Part shown: positions 1 to 6,599 of the stretch, in pieces
How the letters are laid out: each line of letters opens with the position of its first letter
Numbering within the stretch: position 1 is the stretch's first letter
DNA from: Planctomycetaceae bacterium UBA2671
Lineage (GTDB): Bacteria; Planctomycetota; Planctomycetia; Planctomycetales; Planctomycetaceae
Length of the DNA: 8,769 nt
NCBI GenBank assembly: GCA_002359185.1
Contig: DEML01000053.1
Coordinates: forward strand, 1-8,769
Direction of reading: 5' to 3'
Made by a program: the position numbers and the translations under genes
Notes under the pieces: generated by a model
Seen by the model: only the letters and a program-made list of their open reading frames with translations
Told to the model about the DNA's origin: nothing
The model's database searches: none

Positions 1-4
1 ATAA

Positions 5-36
5 CACAGCCGCTCTGTGGTTCCCTTCCCTTTTTT
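5..36 (+). terminator. Weak terminator-like hairpin at the left edge
   Basis: A 5-base stem (CACAG at 5-9, CTGTG at 15-19) with a 5-base loop is followed by a pyrimidine-rich run ending in six T (31-36). It could end transcription of a gene lying left of the window. The stem is short and the T run starts 11 bases after it, so this may be chance. Confidence 0.22.
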
Positions 37-103
37 GCGGAGTGATGTTTCAGTAAAGTAGGACTGGTTTCCTATCATTCACATCAAGAAATCGTATCTC
101 ATC

Positions 104-1378
104 ATGACTGAGCCGAGTTGGGAAGAGCGTCTCGAAGCTGTTTACGAGATGATGCATGAAATGAGCCGTCAGACGGAGGCTCAGGCGATGGTGCGGGCGT
201 ATGCTCAGCGAATTGGAAAACTGTTTCCGAGTTCACGTCGAATTTCGTTGAGCCGTCGTGAGTTGTCTGCTCCGCAATATCGGATCACCCGTTACAGCGA
301 ATGGCCCGACGAAATCGATCCGTGGAAGCAGAAAGAGCGTCTGCCTTTACTTCGTGAAGGTCTGCTGGCGAAGCTTCTCTATTCCAATCGGCCTCACATC
401 ATTGATGACCTGCAGGTCGATCCCAGCGATCCGGCTGCCGAGTATCTGGAAGGTCAACGCTCGTTGATGGCAATTCCGATGCTCGACAATGGCGAAGCCC
501 TCAACATGGTCATCACCACTCAAACCGAGCCGCATGGATTTGATAAGGAGCGATTCCCGGATACCTTCTGGATGGCCAATCTCTTTGGTCGGGCAACGCA
601 CAATCTCGTTCTCAAAGAAGAGGTTCGCAATGCGTACGTTTCGATCGATCAGGAATTGAAAGCGGTGTCTGAGATTCAACAATCTCTGTTACCCAAGTCG
701 ATGCCCTTGATTCCCGGCCTGGAACTGGCCGCTTATTATCAGACTTCCCATCGAGCCGGCGGAGACTATTACGATTTCTTCCCCCTGTGCGATGGTCGCT
801 GGGGGTTTTTGATTGCCGACGTCAGCGGTCACGGCACCCCGGCTGCGGTTGTGATGGCGATCACGCATTCGATCGCTCATCTGTATCCCGGCGAAGTTTA
901 CTCACCGAGTGAACTGCTGACGTTTGTCAATCAACAGCTCAGTCAACGCTACACCTCTAAGATTGAAGCGTTTGTCACTGCGTTTTACGCGATTTACGAT
1001 CCCAAAGATCACAGCCTGATTTACGCGTCAGCCGGACATAACGCTCCGCGGTTGTGGCGATGCAGTCAACAGAGAATTGAAACGCTCGATGTGGCTGGGG
1101 GCTTTCCGCTCGGAGTCAGCGAAGTCGCGGAGTACGACGAGGCCACATTACAGCTCAATGTCGGAGATCGTCTTGTCATGTACACAGACGGCATTACCGA
1201 AGCGATGGACGAAGAAGGAAATCAGTTCACAACCGAACGGCTCGATTACATCCTCAACCACTCCTGCCGCACCGGAGCAGAAGACCTGCGATTTGACATT
1301 CTCGCAGCGGTCGACAAACACACCCGCGGAGCCCCGGCTACGGATGATCGCACATTGGTAGTGGCGACAGTGCACTGA
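104..1378 (+). CDS. GAF domain + PP2C/SpoIIE-type serine/threonine phosphatase (RsbU-like)
   Basis: This 424-residue protein has no signal peptide or membrane segment and is probably cytoplasmic. Residues about 20-165 look like a GAF sensor domain, including the short conserved stretch LMAIPML (121-127). A helical linker (about 168-195) carries EIQQSLLP, the usual entry to RsbU-type phosphatase domains. The phosphatase follows: AGGDYYDFF (218-226), IADVSGHG (237-244), YASAGHNAP (307-315), GFPLG (333-337), MYTDGITEA (359-367) and TDDRTLVV (413-420). The expected metal-binding Asp residues are present at 221, 239, 362 and 414/415, so the enzyme should be active. Family members dephosphorylate phospho-Ser/Thr proteins, classically anti-sigma-factor antagonists, in response to a signal bound by the sensor domain. 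No antagonist or anti-sigma gene lies nearby, so the target is unknown. The ATG at 104 has no clear Shine-Dalgarno site. The next in-frame ATGs (codons 16, 17 and 20) would only trim the N-terminal helix. It converges on the next gene with a 76-base gap. Confidence 0.93.
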   Translation: MTEPSWEERLEAVYEMMHEMSRQTEAQAMVRAYAQRIGKLFPSSRRISLSRRELSAPQYRITRYSEWPDEIDPWKQKERLPLLREGLLAKLLYSNRPHIIDDLQVDPSDPAAEYLEGQRSLMAIPMLDNGEALNMVITTQTEPHGFDKERFPDTFWMANLFGRATHNLVLKEEVRNAYVSIDQELKAVSEIQQSLLPKSMPLIPGLELAAYYQTSHRAGGDYYDFFPLCDGRWGFLIADVSGHGTPAAVVMAITHSIAHLYPGEVYSPSELLTFVNQQLSQRYTSKIEAFVTAFYAIYDPKDHSLIYASAGHNAPRLWRCSQQRIETLDVAGGFPLGVSEVAEYDEATLQLNVGDRLVMYTDGITEAMDEEGNQFTTERLDYILNHSCRTGAEDLRFDILAAVDKHTRGAPATDDRTLVVATVH

Positions 1379-1391
1379 GCATCAGCAAAGG

Positions 1392-1431
1392 TTGGCTGAG
1401 GTCGAAACGTAGTTCTCAGATTCCTCGATGG
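1392..1431. repeat. Intergenic repeat, degenerate copy 1
   Basis: This 40-base stretch lies between two convergent genes and aligns without gaps to 2749-2788, with 29 of 40 positions identical by hand count. The best-kept blocks are GGTCGAA and CAGATTC. Copy 2 keeps CTGGGG/CCCCAG pairing arms, which have decayed here. It is probably a short interspersed repeat that could form RNA or DNA hairpins at gene ends. Its family is unknown to me. Confidence 0.5.
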
Positions 1432-1454
1432 AAAACCAGAAATGAAGTATGAAA

Positions 1455-2528
1455 TTAATGTTTTGATTCTTCAGAAAGCAACTCCTTAATCCTTTTTTCG
1501 AGCTCAGTAGCGTGTCCCATTTCGACGAGAATCCCATCGCGGTTGATCAACCAATACGCTGGTGGTCCCGGCGCTCCCAGCTTCTGTATTAGTGGGCAAT
1601 CCATCCCTTTCTGATCAAAGTATTGAGGCCAATCGATGTTCTGCTTCTGGATAAAATTCATCAGGATAGCTTTTTCGTTGTCATAAGTGATGGAAACGAT
1701 TTCAAATCCTTTGGGGCGAAGTGATTTATGAAGTTCTTTCAGTTCAGGCAATTTAGCGACGCAAGGTGAGCACCAGGTAGCCCAAAAATGCAACAATACA
1801 ACTTTCCCGCGGTAGTTTCGTAAATCAACCTTCTGTCCCTGCAAGGATACGAACGATAAATCTAGAGGCTTGCCGATAAGTTTGATTGTGTCCTGAAATT
1901 TCAGAGCCTTTTCCCGTACGTAGGACAACGCTTTCACATCATGAGATTTATCTAAAATCTCACTGAGGAGTCTTTTAGCCTGTTCATTGTTGCTGTAGTG
2001 TGCGATTTGCAACATATGCCAGCAAAAGAAATCATCTGGCGATTCAGTTTCATGCATGTAAAGTCGCACCATCTTCTCGCATTCCAATGGATCTGTCGTG
2101 CGATCGATCTGATTTGAACGGATTGTTTCGCGACAACTCTTGGAGAGTTTCGGGTCAGCCAGACATGTCACTTCGGCCTGTTCCAGTTCAATTTGACGAG
2201 TCTTGTCGCGGTAAGCAGCAATTGTCAGGAGTTCCATCCATGCGTCCCACGCCTCTTCGGAATGTTCACTGACCGAAAACTTATCCATATATTTCCGGTA
2301 TCTGTCGGAGAGACTTCCTGCTTTCTTACAGGATTCGATCAGGAATTTTTCGAAGACATCCTTGTCAGTGCTGGAAGGCTTAAGTTCATAAAATACCTGC
2401 CTGTCTGCTTCGAGCGTCTGCCAGTCCATTTCAAATTCGGGCAGCGGTTTCGATTTCTCTTGAGCAGATAAATCACCAATGCAAGTTGTGAGTGCAACTG
2501 CCAATACACACAATAAAAAGTTTCTCAT
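1455..2528 (-). CDS. Exported TlpA/ResA-like thioredoxin-fold protein with helical N-terminal extension
   Basis: This protein of 357 residues starts at the ATG at 2528, chosen because an AGGAG site lies 7 bases upstream. A TTG directly before it would add one residue but leave only 4 bases of spacing. A signal peptide (RNFLLCVLAVAL core, probable cleavage after LSA near residue 22) points to export. Residues about 35-210 are a mostly helical region that I do not recognise, containing Cys residues including a C-x9-C pair (about 122 and 132). From about 216 a TlpA/AhpC-type domain follows: GKPLDLSF, a beta hairpin, FWATWCSPC (active-site Cys about 253 and 256), and the cis-Pro region GPPAYWLIN (about 321-329). 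The family reduces or isomerises protein disulfides outside the cytoplasm; the substrate here is unknown. The gene is on the same strand as the type VI cluster but 341 bases downstream, so it probably has its own promoter. It looks more AT-rich than its neighbours: three 60-base lines counted by hand gave 37-45% GC, against 48-57% in tssK. Confidence 0.9.
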   Translation of the reverse strand: MRNFLLCVLAVALTTCIGDLSAQEKSKPLPEFEMDWQTLEADRQVFYELKPSSTDKDVFEKFLIESCKKAGSLSDRYRKYMDKFSVSEHSEEAWDAWMELLTIAAYRDKTRQIELEQAEVTCLADPKLSKSCRETIRSNQIDRTTDPLECEKMVRLYMHETESPDDFFCWHMLQIAHYSNNEQAKRLLSEILDKSHDVKALSYVREKALKFQDTIKLIGKPLDLSFVSLQGQKVDLRNYRGKVVLLHFWATWCSPCVAKLPELKELHKSLRPKGFEIVSITYDNEKAILMNFIQKQNIDWPQYFDQKGMDCPLIQKLGAPGPPAYWLINRDGILVEMGHATELEKRIKELLSEESKH

Positions 2529-2535
2529 CAATGCT

Positions 2536-2540
2536 CTCCT
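2536..2540 (-). promoter_or_regulatory. Shine-Dalgarno site that fixes the start of the thioredoxin-like gene
   Basis: On the minus strand AGGAG (2540 to 2536) stands 7 bases before the ATG at 2528-2526. It is the clearest ribosome-binding site in the window and favours the ATG over the adjoining TTG at 2531-2529. Confidence 0.7.
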
Positions 2541-2748
2541 GGAATGATTGACCCCTATTGGAAAGACTGTCTCTTACTTAGATTATTGTGTCAATGCCTT
2601 CTCCTGACATCTTAACGACAGCATCAATTTGCGAGAGCGGAATACTACCGTATTGGAATTTGTAATCCCTTGCCTGAGCTACGATAAATTAGGAAGAAGT
2701 AGACCAACTATCGTAAAAGTCGCTTGACATACACACCTGCGGCACTGT

Positions 2749-2822
2749 GTGGCTGGGGTCGAAGCTCAGCCCCCAGATTCGTCGATTCTCCTGGGGCTCA
2801 CTTTCAGTTCGGCCTCAGCCAC
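2749..2822. repeat. GC-rich intergenic repeat with nested inverted arms (copy 2)
   Basis: The left 40 bases match the element at 1392-1431. Outer arms GTGGCTG (2749-2755) and CAGCCAC (2816-2822) are perfectly complementary. Inside, CTGGGG (2753-2758) pairs with CCCCAG (2771-2776), and a second CTGGGG (2791-2796) competes for the same partner. An alternative is GGCTG (2751-2755) with CAGCC (2767-2771). The element therefore offers several exclusive folds. It lies 48 bases past the tssM stop. Confidence 0.55.
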
Positions 2823-2827
2823 CAACA

Positions 2828-2844
2828 GTCAGGCACAGCCTGAC
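2828..2844. repeat. Perfect 7-bp hairpin downstream of tssM
   Basis: GTCAGGC (2828-2834) and GCCTGAC (2838-2844) are perfect inverted arms around a 3-base loop, 25 bases past the tssM stop. Its position suits the 3' end of the type VI transcript. No T run follows on the minus strand, so it is not a classical intrinsic terminator. It may stabilise the RNA end or be another small mobile repeat. Confidence 0.5.
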
Positions 2845-2869
2845 CTACAGCTTCTTTAAAATCAAAATG

Positions 2870-4507
2870 TCATCGATTTAAATACAGCATCGCGCCCATT
2901 GCAACGACAGAAGCAAGAATCATCGTCCCGGCTATGATAATTGAGAAGGAGAATTTTGACTGGCGTTTGATGGCAGCCGAGGTCCATTCGACTTCTTCCT
3001 GGAGGGATTCGAGTTTCACAAAAACCGCTCTCAGGAAAGCCCGTTCATCTGGCTTTGCTCCGGTGGAAGCAAAATAGCAGCCTCCGAAATGGATGAGATC
3101 ATCCTGAGTTTTATCTTTCGGGTCATGCCCATAGCCGAGACTTAAAAAGTTGGACAGGTGAGATTTCAATCGCGTACGAATTGTCGAAAGTAATTCGTAA
3201 AGCAGATTGTTACCGGGATGCGTCAGGGCGTCTTTTTCGCAGAAGAGTTTGTAGATCCAGTCTTCAAATACGCCTGTCACATGCAACGAGTATTGCTGGA
3301 GTTCGGTCACCGTAGCTGCGGCTCGCAGTTCAAAACCCATGCCGAACCGTCGGGCTTCGGAGCCTTTTTTACCGATGCGGCGGGTCAGTTCCTGGAAGCC
3401 TCGCAGTTTCTCCATGCCAAAAAACATGGCGATGACGGGAGCTTTGAGCATGAGTGTTTGCTGGATCGTGAGCAAGTCGGCTCGCATCGCACGATGATAT
3501 TGTTCGACCTCGGCTCGACTGCGTTCAAGAATCAGAAACGGTGAGAGGGTGAGGATCCCGTTGATGGGACACAAGGGATCGCGGACCGATTGAATCAAGC
3601 GGCAGACATAACTGAGTCGCTGCAGTTGATGCATCGATTCTTCAGCTGTCAGAATGGTGGAGACATTATCGTCGGTCTGTATGGAATCGGAGCGAAGCGT
3701 ACCAATCGAGGCATTGAACGATTCTTCAGAGACACTGTCGTAATCCTGCATGTCATCGTAATCATCCAGATCGACGGTCGCACTGGCCTGTGCCCGTGAC
3801 TTTGGTCGCGTCCGCATTTCCACAGAATTCATCGACAGAGCTTTGCCCCCTCGAGGACCAGCCGGTGTCTCCAGACTGGCACCCGGGTGCAATGCTCCCA
3901 GATTATCGAGTCGATCGGCAATTTCATTGGTCCAGCAGCAATCAGTACAATACAGATAGATCGCATTCCGGTCGGCATACCAGTGAATCGGATAGTTATC
4001 GAGGCCATCGGGACTGACGAGAAAATTACTGTCCAGTCCTTCCATAATCCGTCGTTCGAGACGCTGTCCACTCGATCCAACGACCAGATAAATCGGAACG
4101 GATTCCACCGAAATGCCAGCATTTTTGAGGTCTTTCATCCCGCGATTCCACGCGGCCTGGATGTCAGGCTGTTGAGATTCCACTCCTGTAGTCCAGGCTC
4201 CAACCAGTCGATAAACCATCAATGGAATAATTAACACGAGTGCAACCGTTTCAAATCGTTCTGCAGAAAGGCTGTCGATCCATGGAACATTATTCTGATT
4301 CCAGAGCAGCGTCCAGAAGACAGCGACAATCAGAATCAGAACTCCAAAGACCGCCCAGGCGACTTTCGATGCAAACGACCAGTTGAGGATCCAATTGAAA
4401 AAATCCCGAATCGAGGATTTCAGGTATTCATACCAGGACTGCCCCTGGCTTAAGTCAGGCGGGGCAGACATTTGACTTGCCACTTCGGTACTCAATGGAT
4501 TCGACAT
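2870..4507 (-). CDS. tssM: Truncated TssM/IcmF-like type VI secretion inner-membrane protein
   Basis: The protein has 545 residues; classical TssM has about 1,100-1,200. Two membrane segments (about 48-69 and 86-105) are followed by a large cytoplasmic region. A third segment (about 519-541) lies four residues from the C terminus, so the periplasmic domain that normally contacts TssJ is missing. The cytoplasmic part aligns by eye with IcmF/TssM. VPIYLVVGSSGQRLER (137-152) stands where TssM has a P-loop but lacks the Lys. IHWYADRNAIYLYCTDC (174-190) stands at the WW...IDTAG region. PINGILTLS (314-322) matches the PLNGV block. LKAPVIAMFFGMEKLRGFQE (354-373) matches FPVYVLFTKxDxxPGFxE, with TKxD lost. 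All nucleotide-binding motifs therefore look degenerate. An acidic, Ser-rich linker (about 240-285, e.g. DLDDYDDMQDYD) appears inserted. The start at 4507 has AGGGGA 5 bases upstream and lies 14 bases after tssL, in one operon. No periplasmic-domain remnant is visible downstream. Confidence 0.82.
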   Translation of the reverse strand: MSNPLSTEVASQMSAPPDLSQGQSWYEYLKSSIRDFFNWILNWSFASKVAWAVFGVLILIVAVFWTLLWNQNNVPWIDSLSAERFETVALVLIIPLMVYRLVGAWTTGVESQQPDIQAAWNRGMKDLKNAGISVESVPIYLVVGSSGQRLERRIMEGLDSNFLVSPDGLDNYPIHWYADRNAIYLYCTDCCWTNEIADRLDNLGALHPGASLETPAGPRGGKALSMNSVEMRTRPKSRAQASATVDLDDYDDMQDYDSVSEESFNASIGTLRSDSIQTDDNVSTILTAEESMHQLQRLSYVCRLIQSVRDPLCPINGILTLSPFLILERSRAEVEQYHRAMRADLLTIQQTLMLKAPVIAMFFGMEKLRGFQELTRRIGKKGSEARRFGMGFELRAAATVTELQQYSLHVTGVFEDWIYKLFCEKDALTHPGNNLLYELLSTIRTRLKSHLSNFLSLGYGHDPKDKTQDDLIHFGGCYFASTGAKPDERAFLRAVFVKLESLQEEVEWTSAAIKRQSKFSFSIIIAGTMILASVVAMGAMLYLNR

Positions 4508-4512
4508 TCAAT

Positions 4513-4518
4513 TCCCCT
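4513..4518 (-). promoter_or_regulatory. Shine-Dalgarno site of tssM
   Basis: AGGGGA on the minus strand (4518 to 4513) lies 5 bases before the ATG at 4507, inside the 14-base tssL-tssM gap. It supports this start and independent translation initiation of tssM. Confidence 0.55.
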
Positions 4519-4521
4519 GAG

Positions 4522-5163
4522 TCACGCGACAAAATTCGCGATGAAAAAAATCACATCCACTAAAACAAATAGAACCGCAATCGTCCAGATCGAAACCACA
4601 CGCTTCCTGGAAATTAACGGGGGAGCTCCCGGAATTTCGCGGACCGCTTCCGAAAGTGCGGGGCGACCTTGGCCGAGCCGAATGGCACGCGAAGTTTTGT
4701 CCATCCATTCTTCGAGAGTAGCCGGCAGGTTTCGGGAACTGGCAATTTGCGAGGCTGTCTGCTGATCGGCATAAAAACCCCGAAATCCCAGGATGACACA
4801 ATCAAAATAGACTTCCAGTGCATCCTTCAAATCGAGGATAGACGCCTCTTTCGCCTTCGCAAAAAACTGTTCATTACACAAGCGGGAGTTGAAATAATGC
4901 ACTTCGAGCACATTGTTCCCCCACCAGTCCCGCCCCGACCAGGGGGCTTCGACGAGCAGTTCATCGATCCAGGAGACGATCGCATATTTCGAGAGCGTCC
5001 AGTCTTTATTGCCGCCGAGTATCGCCTCGGCTTCTTCAAATAAAGACCGGAATTTCAGATGAGCCGTCTCGGCTGGGATCTCTTCGCCACGATTGATCCG
5101 CTCGGCAAAATCGATGCCGAATAGAAAAATCGGGTCTATCGCTTTGGCAAACTTGGGAGTCAT
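4522..5163 (-). CDS. tssL: TssL/DotU-type type VI secretion membrane-anchor protein
   Basis: The protein has 213 residues, a normal size for a DotU/TssL without a peptidoglycan-binding extension. The cytoplasmic domain has the family pattern: YAIVSWIDELLVEAPW (60-75) with the conserved Asp-Glu pair (67-68), the WW pair (80-81), NEQFF (97-101, family GExFF) and DCVILGFRGFY (121-131, family LGFxGrY). One membrane helix near the C terminus (about 189-211) anchors it, with almost nothing beyond it. TssL pairs with TssM in the inner membrane and docks the baseplate through TssK. The ATG at 5163 overlaps the tssK stop as ATGA, and no Shine-Dalgarno site is visible, so translation is probably coupled to tssK. 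The absence of an OmpA/SPOR-like domain means no visible cell-wall anchor on this subunit. Confidence 0.92.
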   Translation of the reverse strand: MTPKFAKAIDPIFLFGIDFAERINRGEEIPAETAHLKFRSLFEEAEAILGGNKDWTLSKYAIVSWIDELLVEAPWSGRDWWGNNVLEVHYFNSRLCNEQFFAKAKEASILDLKDALEVYFDCVILGFRGFYADQQTASQIASSRNLPATLEEWMDKTSRAIRLGQGRPALSEAVREIPGAPPLISRKRVVSIWTIAVLFVLVDVIFFIANFVA

Positions 5164-6599
5164 ATTTGTTGTGGTACTGCAAAGAGGGAAAATTCCAGAG
5201 GAACGTTTTTGTTTCGGTAGGAGACGATAATCCGATGCTCGCCCTGAAGATCGTCGCGATTGACGATCAGCGAGTCACGCAGTCTCATCGCCAGTGTTTG
5301 AGTCGCTTCGACATCCTGCCAGGCAGGTGTTCGCGTGCGGGGAACACGATAAAATAACCAGCCCGCATCCGAAGGAAGAGCCCGGACGGCTCGGTCGAGT
5401 GGTTCCAGTGTCAAACCTTCTGCCCGACGCTGAAACAATGCCTCTACCTGACGGGCACTGCCGAATTTCCAGTCGAGATTTCCCGAGGATAACAGTTCCA
5501 GACATTCCTCACTGGAAAGCTCACCCTTATTCACGCCGATAAACCATTCCCAGGTCGAGTGAAACCACTTCGCTTCCAGTGTCGCCTGCATGCCCATACC
5601 CATGCCGACAAAGGAACGTTGTTCGAACTCGTATTCCTGCACGGCATCGAGGAGAGTCTGAAGTTCATCGCGGAGAGTGCGGAAGATAGGGCCGAGGTTA
5701 TCATGGTCGTATTTCGGCAACTCGGGGACACGTCGCCCGGGACCGAAAATCGAGAGACTTCCAATCGCCCGGTAGAGTTCCCGAAACGCGATATTAGGAT
5801 GAACGCCTTTCGATTCACAGATCGACGTCAGCACGGCGTAAGATTCATTCAAGGCAGAGAGCATGAACAGGCGATCCAGATCTCCCGGATGACGACTCTC
5901 AAATCCGACTCGTCTGGCCTGCAGCTGATTACTGAGAATTTCGCTCTTTCGGCCAATCATGTCAGCACAGGAGTGGACCAGCCCCCGGCCAAGCTCAGGC
6001 CAGGAATCAATACTTAATACCGGGGGAATATATTCCCGATTAAGTTGCAACGTTGCCGATTCCGTCGCGGCATGGGTCAGTTTGCAGATCGGAATCAGAT
6101 CAAAGCCTGCCAGGTCCTCATTCGAAAGCAGCAGCCGCACATTATTGTATTTCACTTTGACGAGCTGATCGTTCCCGCCCTGCGTTTCGTCCTGCAGACT
6201 CAACTCGCCTTCCAGATATCGATTTAGTCCACCTTCGGTCGCTGCGATGTTCTGGCGTCCCAGTTTGAGCCGGGGGATGCCGAGATAGACGGTTAACTCG
6301 CGAGACGAATTCTCTCCCTGCCAGTTAGCCGAGTCGGTCAGTCGAATTCGATTCGGTACCTGCCCTTCATTCAGAGAGATCACAGAACCATCGGGCAGCC
6401 GGGCATGGATGCGATTAACTTCAAAGTGGGAGTTGGCCAAGGCATCGGTATTGATTTCGATTTCATGCAGACCATAGCCGTAAGGGTGATCCCACTGCTG
6501 ATTGAGCGTGTTCAGTTCAGACCAGTAGCGGTCAGCCGCCTGAAAATGGTGGGGATGAAGGAATTGCCCCTCGTGCCAATGTACTCCCGCATACTTCAT
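5160..6599 (-). CDS. tssK: TssK type VI secretion baseplate adaptor
   Basis: The protein has 479 residues, close to the usual 440-450. The N terminus carries the TssK signature: VHWHEGQFLHPHHFQAADRY (6-25, family VxWxEGMFLxPQHFQxxxRY), then YGYGLHEIEIN (40-50) and HARLPDGSVISL (65-76, family GxxPDGT). TssK is a cytoplasmic trimer that joins the baseplate to the TssL-TssM complex. It is the first gene of the visible minus-strand operon tssK-tssL-tssM. The ATG at 6599 has only a purine-rich AAGAGATGAAG stretch before it. No upstream gene on the same strand is adjacent, so the promoter should lie in 6600-6750, but I find no convincing consensus there. Internal residues look intact, with no frameshift. 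Confidence 0.93.
   Translation of the reverse strand: MKYAGVHWHEGQFLHPHHFQAADRYWSELNTLNQQWDHPYGYGLHEIEINTDALANSHFEVNRIHARLPDGSVISLNEGQVPNRIRLTDSANWQGENSSRELTVYLGIPRLKLGRQNIAATEGGLNRYLEGELSLQDETQGGNDQLVKVKYNNVRLLLSNEDLAGFDLIPICKLTHAATESATLQLNREYIPPVLSIDSWPELGRGLVHSCADMIGRKSEILSNQLQARRVGFESRHPGDLDRLFMLSALNESYAVLTSICESKGVHPNIAFRELYRAIGSLSIFGPGRRVPELPKYDHDNLGPIFRTLRDELQTLLDAVQEYEFEQRSFVGMGMGMQATLEAKWFHSTWEWFIGVNKGELSSEECLELLSSGNLDWKFGSARQVEALFQRRAEGLTLEPLDRAVRALPSDAGWLFYRVPRTRTPAWQDVEATQTLAMRLRDSLIVNRDDLQGEHRIIVSYRNKNVPLEFSLFAVPQQI

Larger units (their letters stand above)
2529..2869. other. 341-base intergenic region: leader of the thioredoxin-like gene and repeat-rich tail of tssM
   Basis: No plausible gene is present. 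The left part (2529-2740) is AT-rich and presumably holds the minus-strand promoter of the thioredoxin-like gene. A perfect minus-strand TTGACA sits at 2594-2589, but no acceptable -10 lies at the right distance. The right part (2749-2844) is GC-rich and holds the repeat and hairpin listed separately, in the position expected for the 3' end of the tssK-tssL-tssM transcript. Confidence 0.7.

Noticed and set aside
104..1378. The phosphatase as a regulator of the type VI cluster, like PppA in Pseudomonas
   Set aside because: PppA-type systems pair a phosphatase with a kinase and FHA protein in the cluster. Here the gene is of the RsbU/SpoIIE type, on the other strand, separated by another gene, with no kinase or FHA gene in view.
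2000..2471. Plus-strand open frames within the thioredoxin-like gene
   Set aside because: They are antisense to a gene with clear signal peptide, CxxC and cis-Pro motifs and show no motif of their own.
2566..2594. TTGACA on the minus strand as a promoter for the thioredoxin-like gene
   Set aside because: The -35 match is perfect, but 16-18 bases further on there is only GACAGT-like sequence, not a usable -10.
2870..4507. tssM as a pseudogene cut by a frameshift
   Set aside because: The frame ends right after a complete third membrane helix, codon quality looks even to the end, and no periplasmic-domain sequence is recognisable in any frame downstream.
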